DNA of 64,000 nucleotides from positions 1-64,000 of the forward strand of contig CM017454.1 in the NCBI GenBank assembly GCA_007674295.1. The letters are read 5' to 3'. Made by a program: the position numbers and the translations under genes. The notes under the pieces are model-generated. The model did not search any database. It saw only the letters and a list, made by a program, of their open reading frames with translations, and was not told the DNA's origin. Origin of the DNA: Antonospora locustae. Lineage: Eukaryota > Microsporidia. This document shows positions 10,400 through 19,609 of the stretch, in pieces. The first letter of the stretch is position 1, and every line of letters begins with the position of its first letter.

Positions 10400-12571
10400 C
10401 TACTTGTTAACATAAACGTTTCTTGAAAACGTTTCCAGAGTGGCATAGTCCTTATCTACCATTATAACATTTGAAACGCGCAAGCTTTTCAGGCTCTTTG
10501 ACATGCATATATACCCGAGTCTCTCGAGCTCCACTTTGCACGAGCTTATGTTCAACTCTATAAGATTTTTCATGCATGCAATTGCGATTATATCGTCTCC
10601 GCACAACTTATTACGATAGAGGTTCAGATACCTTAGGTTTTCCATGTCTTTGAGGTGTTTAAGGCTCCCCACGTATACACTCCCCATACACATTTCCAGC
10701 CTTGTAATGCTGCTCATATTCGAGATGGCTATCATGTCACTTTGACTCAGCCTGTTGGATGATACATCTAGGCTCTGTATTTTCCTCAAGTTCTTAATGC
10801 AAACAAGGCTCCCCTCTGGTAAGCTGCATTCTCTGAGGCTCAGGACTGTGAGCTCGGCCATATTTCCAATCACACTCACATCCTCTTTGGACAGGATATT
10901 TAGCGAAACTTTCAGAGCCTGCAAGTTCCCTAGACTTCTCAGAGGCGTCAGGCTTTCCGGCTGCAGCCCACAACAACACACCTCCAGCACCTTGAGACTC
11001 GGTATCTTCCCGATTGTCTGCACTTCGTCCAAACCAAGCCTGGTTCTGGAAATGTATAGCTGCTCCAGGCTTCTGAGGTTCACAAGAGACTCCAATCCAT
11101 CTTGCTCCATGAGTTTACAGTCACACATGGTCAATGCTCTGAGGCTCTTCATTCTCCCGATCACAACCAAGTCGCTTTTGTCTAGCTCGTTGTTGGAGAC
11201 TAGAATCTCTTCCAGGCACGCAAGGTCTCTAAGATGCACAAGGCACCCTGGGCCTAGCAGACAGTCTCTCAGATCCAGTGACAGAAGACTCTCCATCTTT
11301 CCAACTGCACAGAGATCTTCTTCGCTTAGCTCATTATTTGCGACTCTCAACTCCTTTAAACATCGCATTTCCTGAAGAAGCTTCACATTTCCAGGCTCAA
11401 GCTCGCAGTAGCTCAAATCTAGGCTTGTAAGCTTCTTCATGCCTCTGATAAAAAGAGCATCTTTCCTGTTCAGAGAGTTTCTACTTACGTCTAGCTCCTC
11501 CAGAGTTTTTAACTCTCCAAGACACCTAAGGTTTCCAGGTGTTATCTTACAATTTCTAATGTTCAGCTTTTTTATGCGTTTCAGGCCTGCTATTTCAGAA
11601 AGACCTGATTTTCGTGCATGAATTCTTCCGCTGCATTCTAAGACTGAAACAGAGCAATTGTCTGTACATTCAAATACACATCCGGAAATGTCTAGCTCGA
11701 CCAAGTTTTCCAGCTCTTTGAGATGCTTGAGGCCTCTGAGTTTTTTATTGTGATTATTCATGCATATGCGCAGAACTTCTAGGCTTTCCATTCTTCCAAC
11801 GCACATCATCATGCTCGTGTCTATGGATCCATGCATACACTCTATCTCGAGCTCGCAAACGTTTGCAACGCAGGCGAATGAACTCAACAAGCCCAGTAAA
11901 ATTCTTTCCGAAGACTTTAGCTTGTTTATTGCACCAGAGCATATTTTGATTCTGTCGACTTCACAAATACTCTCCAGAGAGCCGCAATATCCCTCTGTGT
12001 CCTCTTGTTGTAAGCACAGCGTTGCTCTGTTATCAGATACTCTTACATCAATGCCGTCTTTGTCGGTTTTTCCGACTACGCCAGCGAAGTCTCTTAGCAA
12101 CTGCAGCATAAACAGGTTGATGCCCTGAACATCCTTGTACTTGTGTATTTCCTTCATCAATTCTTCATCAACTATGGTTGCCTTTGCCAGTTGTGTATAC
12201 AACCGAATCCTCCTGTCCGCAATGCCCAATGAATTGGCAAGTCTCAGGACATCTGCAACATCCCTCGCTTTGATGTGGACCTTCGGGACGTCTCCCTCAA
12301 GAAAAGCAGCTGTTATCTCAAATGTTGTTGCCTCGCAATCCAATGTTATATCTGGCTCGCGGTCTTTCTCGTTTTCCGCGTTCTTTCTGTTGACATGTTT
12401 GTTCACTTCTGCCTGTAGATGCTCAGACACTCTGAATATCATACTGTCTGTGTCGTACTGCCTTGTGTTGGCTTTGCTGTCACTACTTCTAAAGCGTATC
12501 ACAACTTGCATTCCATACACGCACATGTGCAGAAAACACAAAAATACTGTATACACTTTCATCTTAGACAT
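10400..12571 (-). CDS. Secreted BTB-like/LRR family protein, diverged paralog
   Basis: A 723-residue protein. A signal-peptide-like leader (MKVYTVFLCFLHMCVYGM) is followed by a segment at about 35-150 with the strand/helix order of BTB/POZ domains ('MIFRVSEHL', 'DITLDCEATTFEITAAFLEG', 'DVADVLRLANSLGI'). A linker like that of the 738-residue paralog comes next ('FMLQLLRDFAG', 'RVSDNRATLCL'). From about residue 230 to the end there are some 19 irregular LRRs of 23-25 residues arranged as pairs ('LEELDVSRNSLNRKDALFIRG', 'LTSLDLSYCELEPGN'). Unlike the 738-residue paralog the repeats have diverged, so this copy is older or under different selection. Two start candidates (12571, 12562) both keep the leader. 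Role unknown. Confidence 0.85.
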   Translation of the reverse strand: MSKMKVYTVFLCFLHMCVYGMQVVIRFRSSDSKANTRQYDTDSMIFRVSEHLQAEVNKHVNRKNAENEKDREPDITLDCEATTFEITAAFLEGDVPKVHIKARDVADVLRLANSLGIADRRIRLYTQLAKATIVDEELMKEIHKYKDVQGINLFMLQLLRDFAGVVGKTDKDGIDVRVSDNRATLCLQQEDTEGYCGSLESICEVDRIKICSGAINKLKSSERILLGLLSSFACVANVCELEIECMHGSIDTSMMMCVGRMESLEVLRICMNNHNKKLRGLKHLKELENLVELDISGCVFECTDNCSVSVLECSGRIHARKSGLSEIAGLKRIKKLNIRNCKITPGNLRCLGELKTLEELDVSRNSLNRKDALFIRGMKKLTSLDLSYCELEPGNVKLLQEMRCLKELRVANNELSEEDLCAVGKMESLLSLDLRDCLLGPGCLVHLRDLACLEEILVSNNELDKSDLVVIGRMKSLRALTMCDCKLMEQDGLESLVNLRSLEQLYISRTRLGLDEVQTIGKIPSLKVLEVCCCGLQPESLTPLRSLGNLQALKVSLNILSKEDVSVIGNMAELTVLSLRECSLPEGSLVCIKNLRKIQSLDVSSNRLSQSDMIAISNMSSITRLEMCMGSVYVGSLKHLKDMENLRYLNLYRNKLCGDDIIAIACMKNLIELNISSCKVELERLGYICMSKSLKSLRVSNVIMVDKDYATLETFSRNVYVNK

Positions 12572-13274
12572 CGTTGCGAAGGCCTACTACTATCCAAAAA
12601 GTAAATATCATCTGTAAATTGCAAGATAGCCAAATACTGTGCCTTTGCGTCTTTTTCAACTGCTGTACTTCTTCAAGAGTTTTGCAAGTGCCTACAGAGC
12701 TAGCTCTTCCAAATATCACACTTCTTATTCACTTATCTAAATAGAAATGCGCATCAAAGCCTCGAACAAGATATTTACAGAAACCCAGCAATTCTTTTGA
12801 AACAATAAAAAACTTGGCAACTAGAGTCAAAGCATGTGAGTCATTCTGAAAAGTATGGAATGATAAGAAAAGAATTTATTGCAGAAAGTTTTTATCTTTT
12901 GCGTATGTATTGAGAGTGTCCAGTGCTTTCTATAGAACGTGCACGGAGAGACGTATTAAACATGCTCTGCGATATGTAGGCTGCTACGTGTTCTGCGGAG
13001 ACGCAGCAGATGTCTCAGCATCTCGCTGGGGGCGTCCCCGCACACGTTCGGGGCATCGATCAAGCAGTGGCCAAGCCCATATGAGAACTGCTCCTTTGAG
13101 AAAACCCGTTATGTAGCTGTACATGCTCTCTCTGCACCAGTTAACAAAACTGAAACGAATGTTTTTCTATCTGTAGTCGCGCATACGCACAAGCAAAGAA
13201 GACAGGTCTCCTTGGCTTCGTCTCAGCATACTCTCCATAATAGCAGCAACACAACCTCTAGCTACAGCATGCCA
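12572..13274. other. Intergenic boundary between LRR block and gene-dense core
   Basis: About 700 bp with no supported gene. A GC-rich patch near 13020-13070 contains short frames only. This marks the change from sparse LRR genes to the compact core. Confidence 0.5.
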
Positions 13275-14396
13275 CTATAACTGAAATCGTGACACCAACA
13301 TTTCTGTCTCGTCATACTTGGAGTCGTCAAAACAAAAATCTACAATTGTAAGGTCTGTGTCAAATTTCTCCAAAAAAAGTGTCTTTAATGCCCCTTTTCC
13401 GCCGCATCCATGCGAGCAGAGCAGACTTCCGAGCTCATGACTGCGGTATACATGCATCGACTGCTTCCCCGTCATCTTTGAAAACGTTCTTATGTAGTGC
13501 AGAACATGCGTCCCATAGTCCAAAAAGATGCATTGTACGTTGTGCGTCCCATTTTTTTTTATAAGGTATGTTAGCTCGCTGAATTGCTGCACATCCAGAA
13601 AAGCGCTTCTCGGTAACTGTGTTCTTAGGTTGCCTCCCCGCACAATCTGGTGCCCTGGAAAGTGCTTGTTCAGAAAGAAGGTTTTGCCGCTGTGGTGTCC
13701 CTTTCCAAAAACAACGACAATGTCTCTGGAGTCTCCAAGAATAACAGGGGTGGTGTGTTGGCGAGGGTTAAACATGAAGAACGTAGTTGTGTTGGGCTCA
13801 TTTCTAAAAAAAGCCTCTGGCGTGAAGAACTTTAGGCAGCAGTTGTATGCAAACTTGATGTCACAGCAAGAATGGTCGCGCACTGCGCCTGTGCTTCTTC
13901 CAGCAGCGTCTCCAACGTAGAAGCTGCTTGCATCTACCTTTCGAAAGTACTTGTGCCGAAGGTACAAGTACGAGCCGGGAAGTGGCTTTCGAAAGAAGTC
14001 ATTCTTTGTTGTCGCAATGAAGAAAATCGGAAATTCAAACCTCGAAAGAAACTCATCAAGCATCGCAACAAAGCTTTCTTTGAACACATCAAGCCCGAAC
14101 TGGTTGCTGATAATGCCAACAAAAAACCCAGACATGTACAGTTCGTGCAACCTTTCGGGGACGCTCTTGTACAGAAAGACCCACTTTGTTCCATTGTTTT
14201 TATGGTGCACCTCTGACTTAATCAGCGTGTCGTCGAGGTCAAAAAGCGCCAGTTTTGCAGGCACTCCCAAGCTTTCGGAGAAGCTGTGCCGCACAAACAT
14301 GCTCTCTTCCGCTCTGGTGTCACATACAAAATGGTGAAGACGTGTGTCTTCTGCGCAAAAGTACCTGTCTATCCAAGAAAGGTATCTGTTGTGCAT
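13275..14396 (-). CDS. Polynucleotide kinase 3'-phosphatase
   Basis: A 373-residue bifunctional DNA end-processing enzyme that removes 3'-phosphates and phosphorylates 5'-OH ends before ligation. The HAD phosphatase domain is clear: FDLDDTL (residues 52-58, DxDxT nucleophile), 'GIISNQFG' motif II, 'RKPLPG' with the motif III lysine, and 'FYVGDAAGR' motif IV. A kinase domain follows with Walker A GKGHHSGKT near residue 230. The N-terminal FHA domain of animal PNKP is absent, as in fungal Pnk1. Length is slightly below the fungal norm. ATG at 14396 is preceded by 'gcagccccagacagaat', fitting the C-run signal. It probably acts in nuclear base-excision and single-strand-break repair. Confidence 0.9.
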   Translation of the reverse strand: MHNRYLSWIDRYFCAEDTRLHHFVCDTRAEESMFVRHSFSESLGVPAKLALFDLDDTLIKSEVHHKNNGTKWVFLYKSVPERLHELYMSGFFVGIISNQFGLDVFKESFVAMLDEFLSRFEFPIFFIATTKNDFFRKPLPGSYLYLRHKYFRKVDASSFYVGDAAGRSTGAVRDHSCCDIKFAYNCCLKFFTPEAFFRNEPNTTTFFMFNPRQHTTPVILGDSRDIVVVFGKGHHSGKTFFLNKHFPGHQIVRGGNLRTQLPRSAFLDVQQFSELTYLIKKNGTHNVQCIFLDYGTHVLHYIRTFSKMTGKQSMHVYRSHELGSLLCSHGCGGKGALKTLFLEKFDTDLTIVDFCFDDSKYDETEMLVSRFQL

Positions 14397-14615
14397 ATTC
14401 TGTCTGGGGCTGCGTTACAAACTCAATGCTGTTCGCCGGAAATGTGCTCTATATACTTTTAGTGTGTGTCTGCACAAGTAGTATTTAATTAGATGGGCCA
14501 TCATACTTCAGTGGCTTTCAGAGACGCTGCATGTTTCATTGCTTCTGCAGCCCTGTGAAGTAACCCTCGGATATCTTGTAGGTCTCGGAAACGCTGCCAT
14601 GGACACAAAACAATG

Positions 14616-15341
14616 CTATTTTCGCATCAAAAGCCTTCTCTCGAGAATAAATTTCCAGTAAATCAAAACTATGTGAAAGTATGTTATTTCTGGCCAGAAG
14701 CAGTCCAGAAATGTTATGTGTGCGCCCTCTGAAACCTGCTTCAGCAAAAAGCCACTTAGTCGCTTTGTTCTTCCTGTCCTCACAAGGACATCCACCGAGC
14801 CGTCAAAGTCATTGTCTGGCGAGTATGCAACAAACATATTCACAGTGATGCCATCGTTATTCCGTGTCTCCTCAACAATCTCCTGAAGCTTTTCAGCAAC
14901 GCTTTTTTCAAGAAGCTCCAAACTTCCTATCACTCTGTATCTGACGTCGCGCATCTGCTTTCTCTTCTTCTCAAATTCAGGAACCATGTCCTTTATGTCC
15001 TCAATTTCGCTTCTTGGCCTTCCTAGGTTCTGCTTGCTTAGGACAAAGAAAGACACTTCTCTTATGCCCAAGCCTCTACAGTGGCCAACAAGCTCAGCAA
15101 ACTTGTCAAAGCCATGTCGCTTTGCATTTTTCAACGCCCTTTTTCTGCAAAATCTCCTGTTGCCGTCCATTATAAATGCAGGTCTGAAGTCTGCAGTCTG
15201 CAAGTAAAAAGCAGGAATATAGGAAAACACCTTCGTAAGCACACTACTGTTAAGCATTCTGTCCATGGCGCCAACCGCTGCTATTATGCACATGTTCAGG
15301 ACAGTCTGTGTGTTCCATGAACTTGCACTAAGTGAAAACAT
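14616..15341 (-). CDS. Cis-prenyltransferase (dehydrodolichyl diphosphate synthase)
   Basis: Extends farnesyl diphosphate with isopentenyl units to make the dolichol precursor for N-glycosylation and GPI assembly at the ER. The signature 'FIMDGNRRF' carries the catalytic Asp, followed by 'KRHGFDKFAELVGHCRGLGI', 'FFVLSKQNLGR', and 'VDVLVRTGRTKRLSGFLLKQ' (substrate-binding Arg/Ser region). About 241 residues from the first ATG at 15341, which directly follows 'aaaccc'; an alternative start at 15266 gives a more typical N-terminus. 'RTGRTKRLS' replaces the usual RTSGE/HRLS arrangement. The C-terminal hydrophobic segment (FHIVLIYWKFI) could contact membrane. Together with phosphomevalonate kinase at 39809 it indicates a working mevalonate-to-dolichol route. 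Confidence 0.9.
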   Translation of the reverse strand: MFSLSASSWNTQTVLNMCIIAAVGAMDRMLNSSVLTKVFSYIPAFYLQTADFRPAFIMDGNRRFCRKRALKNAKRHGFDKFAELVGHCRGLGIREVSFFVLSKQNLGRPRSEIEDIKDMVPEFEKKRKQMRDVRYRVIGSLELLEKSVAEKLQEIVEETRNNDGITVNMFVAYSPDNDFDGSVDVLVRTGRTKRLSGFLLKQVSEGAHITFLDCFWPEITYFHIVLIYWKFILERRLLMRK

Positions 15342-15428
15342 GGGTTTATTTATAAATATACAGCTAGTTAATGCTCTTTCTAGCAATGCCCTGAGGCTCA
15401 ACAAGCATGCCGTGTTGGTCAGTTTGGT

Positions 15429-16643
15429 TCACACAAAAACCCCAATCTCTCCAATCTTGTCGATCTCCCTCTGAATCTTTGCCTGCACTCGGCTCTCTCG
15501 GGACTTTTCATGTGTCAAGCCCTCTCGCTCCTCCTTCAATTTTGCAATCGCATTTTCGATTCTTATGATGTCTTTGTTCAGATCGTTTTTCTTGACCTCG
15601 TCCTGCTCTACCTCGCTGTTCCGGGATATGAGCTCGTCCTCTATGCTTCTTACTCGGTTGTTTTGCATATTCACATCCTCGCTCAGGTTCTCCAGCCTTA
15701 TTCTCTTCTCATCCAGCTCCTTGCTGAGCCTTACAACCTCGTTGTTCAGAATACGCATCTCAGCACTCAGCTTTCTCACAGCCTTTTCGCTAGCTTCTCT
15801 CCTTGCAATCATGTTCTTGACACTGTTTCGCCGGTTGAGGAGATCAATCTGCGTATTCTGTGCCTTCACGCGTGTCTCACCTAGACTGCTTACAAGTGCC
15901 TCTATCTGTTCATCAACCTTGCTGAGCTCCTCTGCTATCTTGCTTTCTCGCCCCCGGCTCTCGCGTATTTTTACCTCCAAATACGACTCACGTGCGCTGT
16001 TTGCATTCTCAGCACTCTCTCGTGCGTTTCTTTCAAAGTCCCTTGTGCTTTCGCCGTCCTCCACCCCGCGAGAAGCACTGCTATACGTGCTGTTCAATCT
16101 CATGCTGCTGTCAGTCCGCATGTTTCCGTCGCGACTGCCAGACAGGTGGCCGCTCCTGGGGTTGGTGCCTGTTTCAATTCCCCGAGCGTTTTCAGAGTAC
16201 TGCTCGGGTCTGTTCCTTGGACTGCTCTCCTGGCTTCTATATGGAACATCGATGTCAATGGAACCTGGGATTTGGCTAAATGTTCCGTGCTTGCCTGCAT
16301 AGTTGCTATTTTTTGTGCCTATATGGTGTCTGCCGTTTCGGTTGCCCTCTAGAGTACCTCTATTTACTGCCAATCGTCTGATCTCTTCCATTTCCCCATC
16401 GTCTATGCCCAGGGGACGCGCATATTCCTTTGTAAGATACTGCCTAATGACCTCTCTTGCATCAGACTCACGTCTATTCTGCATACTTTTTTCGTTATCG
16501 TATGCACTCTCTTGTGTGCTTCTGCTCTTTTGAAACAGACTCCCAGGCACGGCCTGGCCTGTGGAACTCTTAGGGCCCAGAAGCCCCAGGTCGTCCAAAA
16601 GAACGACTTTTTGAGCAGAAGCTGCGATCCATAGAAACAACAT
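15429..16643 (-). CDS. Putative secreted coiled-coil protein
   Basis: A 404-residue protein I cannot place in a family. It begins with a short hydrophobic stretch (MLFLWIAASAQ) that could be a signal peptide. Residues about 30-210 are polar, Ser/Asn/Arg/Gly-rich and probably disordered. Residues about 215-395 form a long coiled coil rich in Glu/Lys/Arg with Leu/Ile heptads ('KAVRKLSAEMRILNNEVVRL', 'DVNMQNNRVRSIEDELISRN'). Leader plus coiled coil would suit a spore-wall or polar-tube-associated structural protein, but that is inference. Its stop lies about 90 bp upstream of the cis-prenyltransferase start. No C-run precedes the ATG; an 'aataaataaataaatag' tract does. Confidence 0.75.
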   Translation of the reverse strand: MLFLWIAASAQKVVLLDDLGLLGPKSSTGQAVPGSLFQKSRSTQESAYDNEKSMQNRRESDAREVIRQYLTKEYARPLGIDDGEMEEIRRLAVNRGTLEGNRNGRHHIGTKNSNYAGKHGTFSQIPGSIDIDVPYRSQESSPRNRPEQYSENARGIETGTNPRSGHLSGSRDGNMRTDSSMRLNSTYSSASRGVEDGESTRDFERNARESAENANSARESYLEVKIRESRGRESKIAEELSKVDEQIEALVSSLGETRVKAQNTQIDLLNRRNSVKNMIARREASEKAVRKLSAEMRILNNEVVRLSKELDEKRIRLENLSEDVNMQNNRVRSIEDELISRNSEVEQDEVKKNDLNKDIIRIENAIAKLKEEREGLTHEKSRESRVQAKIQREIDKIGEIGVFV

Positions 16644-16911
16644 CTATTTATTTATTTTTCATTGCACTTATTAATTAATACTGAAACAGCCCTCAGTGAT
16701 TTCCAGAAGGCAAAATCTCACCTTTCTTCTTATGGTGTACCGCCTGAGGAGAGTACTAGCACGTAAGATAAACCAATGGCAAGCCTGTTTTGCTTACAAT
16801 GTGAGCTGCCCTATGTCTCGTTTCATGTATTCTCCTTGAAGAGCAGTACCTGATGCCCTGCTAAAAATATGAAACCGCTAGGGCATTCATTCCTTCTGCA
16901 CTCCTCACAGC

Positions 16912-18225
16912 TCACTCAAACAGCTTTTTGATGGCCTCAAAGTTTATCTTCTTTGTTAGCTTCTTTTCCTGTATGCAGTTTTTCACCGCATCCACAAAGT
17001 TGTTGAACTTCTTTTGTTGCTTTTTTCGGCGCGGACGCTTCTCTACAAGTACCCTAGATTCCTTCCATCGCATGTACTCGCCGTACATTTCGTTCCATAC
17101 CCTTTCTCTCTTTTCGGTCTCATCCTTCGACAGTATCAGCTCGTCAATCTCTTTGTCGTCAATGTGCATGTCCTCATCACTCTCTGTGCTTTGTAGCCAT
17201 TTTGGCCTGTGTGCAAGGTGGCCTGCGTCTTTTGCAGCATGCACCAGAGCTATAATGTTCTCCTTTGCGTCGACGCTACCAGGCCTGGAGGAAACTCTGG
17301 TTTCGCTGCTCTGATCGTTGCAGCATGTCCCATCGCTGCTCTCACCTGAACCAAACATCCTGTCTATCTCACCTGCAAGTCTTCTTTTTTTGATGATCGG
17401 GGGTTCCTCCTCGCTCTCTAGCCACATGCTCACGAAGTCCCTGACAGAAAGCCCCGCACTCTTTGTGTCACACAGTTCTCTGAGCCTTTTATTTATTGTT
17501 ATTGCACTCACATTTGCCACTCTCGCAATGTCTTCGATGTCTCTCTCCTCGTTGAAAATTCGGCATGCAACTAACAATGCAGCCCCGCACAGGTTATTTG
17601 GCCGCCTTCCCACAACTATCCAGTCTCGCTTCATGCGCCCAACAAGTCGCATGCTCATCTCTAATACCTTCATATTTCTGATGCCAAGCTTCGTGACAAA
17701 ACGAGGCAGGTAGAGCGAAGGGTCTATCAGTGCGGTCTTGATTCCCAGAAAATGAAGTATCTTCAGAAAGACTCTTCCGATCTTGTGCACGTCAATCCGG
17801 AGAAGTGACGAGAAGTCAATCATCATGTGCGGCGTCTTCTCCTGTCTGCAGACGATGTATATGCAGGCACTAAGTGTGTAGAGTATGTTCTTTCCCTTGG
17901 ACACGTTGTACTGAAGCGCCAGCTTGTACCAGCGAAACGCCGAGCATGCATGATCATGGCCCAGTCCCAGGCCGCTGCATATGTTTTGTATTTTGTTTTC
18001 TATGTAGAAAGGTGTTGTTTGTATGAATGTCTTGCCGACTTTTGTAAATGTTTCTGTTATCTGAATGATCTGTCCTGTGAGGCGGGAAACTCCCTTCTCC
18101 TCAGAAAAATCAAGAGAGGAGACGATCGAATCGTCTTCCTGCACAACACCACATCGAGAACAGTACACTAGGCCTCTTATTGGGTCTGCTACCAACCTCA
18201 CATCGTTGCAGTTGTGGCATTTCAT
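16912..18225 (-). CDS. BRF1: TFIIIB subunit Brf1 (TFIIB-related factor)
   Basis: RNA polymerase III initiation factor that bridges TBP, TFIIIC and Pol III at tRNA and 5S genes. Residues 3-25 are a TFIIB-type zinc ribbon (C3-x2-C6, C22-x2-C25). Two cyclin-like repeats follow (about 80-270; 'CSAFRWYKLALQYNVSKGKN' and 'NNLCGAALLVACRIFNEERD'). The C-terminal part holds Brf1 homology block II ('DKEIDELILSKDETEKRERV' then 'WNEMYGEYMRWKES'), which distinguishes it from TFIIB. At 437 residues it is shorter than yeast Brf1 (596). The start at 18225 is preceded by 'accgccctgcg'. The window's 5S gene at 47079 is a direct class of target. Confidence 0.93.
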   Translation of the reverse strand: MKCHNCNDVRLVADPIRGLVYCSRCGVVQEDDSIVSSLDFSEEKGVSRLTGQIIQITETFTKVGKTFIQTTPFYIENKIQNICSGLGLGHDHACSAFRWYKLALQYNVSKGKNILYTLSACIYIVCRQEKTPHMMIDFSSLLRIDVHKIGRVFLKILHFLGIKTALIDPSLYLPRFVTKLGIRNMKVLEMSMRLVGRMKRDWIVVGRRPNNLCGAALLVACRIFNEERDIEDIARVANVSAITINKRLRELCDTKSAGLSVRDFVSMWLESEEEPPIIKKRRLAGEIDRMFGSGESSDGTCCNDQSSETRVSSRPGSVDAKENIIALVHAAKDAGHLAHRPKWLQSTESDEDMHIDDKEIDELILSKDETEKRERVWNEMYGEYMRWKESRVLVEKRPRRKKQQKKFNNFVDAVKNCIQEKKLTKKINFEAIKKLFE

Positions 18226-18401
18226 CGCAGGGCGGTAAGTTTGGGGGTCCGGCAGCGAACACTATAGAGGCCCTGCTTGCATGGTTGCAGGAAAGGGACT
18301 TGCGGCGCATTCTTCTTCGGTGCACGGCAAATATGTTGCACAGTGCATAGCAGTTTCTTTTGGCAACAAAAAGCGCATCATAGTCTAAGCAGCAGAACCC
18401 C

Positions 18402-19448
18402 ATGAGGGCTGCATACATATATGACAAAGAGGTGGGAAGCTTCCACTTTGGGCCCAACCACCCAATGAAGCCACATAGAGTTATGCTGACGCACTCCCTA
18501 GTCCATTCGTACCATCTGGACCAGCACTTTGATGTAATTTCGCCGCAGATAAAGCCAATCACACAATTCCACCCAAAGGATTTTCTGCAGAACTATACAA
18601 GCCTAGACAACGACTGTCCAAGCTTTCCCGGAATAAGCGAGTATGGCATGAGAGTTGTGAGCGGGACCCTAAATGCCGCGCGCTTGCTTATTGGCCGCGA
18701 GTATGACGTTGTGATAAACTGGGCAGGTGGAATGCACCATGCAGGAAAGACCAGACCATCGGGATTCTGCTATGCAAACGACATTGTCATTGGGGTCATG
18801 GAGATGCTGAACTACTACAATAAGATAATGTACATAGACGTGGACATTCACCACGGAGACGCAGTGGAAGAGGCATTCTATTTCACTGACAGGGTGTTTA
18901 CGTTGTCCTTTCACAAGTACGGTGACGACTTCTTTCCAAAGACAGGGAGCCTGTGCAACATCGGCGAGGGACGGGGATACAGACATGCCTGCAACGTGCC
19001 TCTGAAAACCGGAATTACAGACGAATACTACCAGTACGTGTTCGAGCCTGTAGTTGAAAGATGTGTCCGCAAAATAAGACCGGACATCATCGTGCTGCAA
19101 TGCGGTGCAGACTCAATCGTGGGCGACAGAATAGGCTGCTTCAACCTGAGCATAAGAGGCCACGGAAAGTGTCTTGAGTTTGTGAAAACTTTTGGAGTTC
19201 CGATGCTTGTTCTGGGGGGTGGCGGATACACACCAATAAACGTAAGTAGATGCTGGACATACGAGACATCCATAGTGTGCAGCCAGAACATTCAAGATGC
19301 AATTCCCAAGCACGATACATATTATACACACTATGCGCCTGATTACAGCATGAACCCAGCTCTTCCTGCTAAACACAAAAACCAGAACACAAAAGAGATG
19401 TTGGAGACGATCATGGGCTTTGTTTTTGGGGTTATTGACAAGATATAG
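18402..19448 (+). CDS. Class I histone deacetylase (HDAC3/Hos2-like)
   Basis: Zinc-dependent lysine deacetylase of 348 residues, essentially only the catalytic domain. The active site is complete: GGMHHA (His 112, 113), zinc ligands in DVDIHH (Asp 146/148, His 150), LQCGADS with the third ligand Asp, and GGGGYT with the transition-state Tyr. The 'GDAVEEAFYFTDRVFTLSFH' stretch has Ala where most class I enzymes have Gly (GDG). The segment 'FNLSIRGHGKCLEFV' resembles HDAC3/Hos2. The acidic/phosphorylated C-terminal tail of larger HDACs is missing. Divergently placed from Brf1 with 176 bp between starts; 'agaacccc' abuts the ATG. A corepressor role with the Ssn6-like protein at 61155 is plausible but inferred. 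Confidence 0.95.
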   Translation: MRAAYIYDKEVGSFHFGPNHPMKPHRVMLTHSLVHSYHLDQHFDVISPQIKPITQFHPKDFLQNYTSLDNDCPSFPGISEYGMRVVSGTLNAARLLIGREYDVVINWAGGMHHAGKTRPSGFCYANDIVIGVMEMLNYYNKIMYIDVDIHHGDAVEEAFYFTDRVFTLSFHKYGDDFFPKTGSLCNIGEGRGYRHACNVPLKTGITDEYYQYVFEPVVERCVRKIRPDIIVLQCGADSIVGDRIGCFNLSIRGHGKCLEFVKTFGVPMLVLGGGGYTPINVSRCWTYETSIVCSQNIQDAIPKHDTYYTHYAPDYSMNPALPAKHKNQNTKEMLETIMGFVFGVIDKI

Positions 19449-19609
19449 CAACACAGGCATTACAAACACTGAAGATAGTGACTTCGATCATGACGGTCCA
19501 CACATTTTGTCCAGAAGCCAATAAAAACTGTTAGTGAATGTTGTACCCTCTGTTAATGTTATGAATGACCATACAAAATGCACAAACACGCACTCTGCAC
19601 AGGTACGCA

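Noticed and set aside
12910..13116. 68-codon plus-strand frame in a GC-rich patch
   Set aside because: No family, no start signal and no conservation evidence; treated as intergenic.
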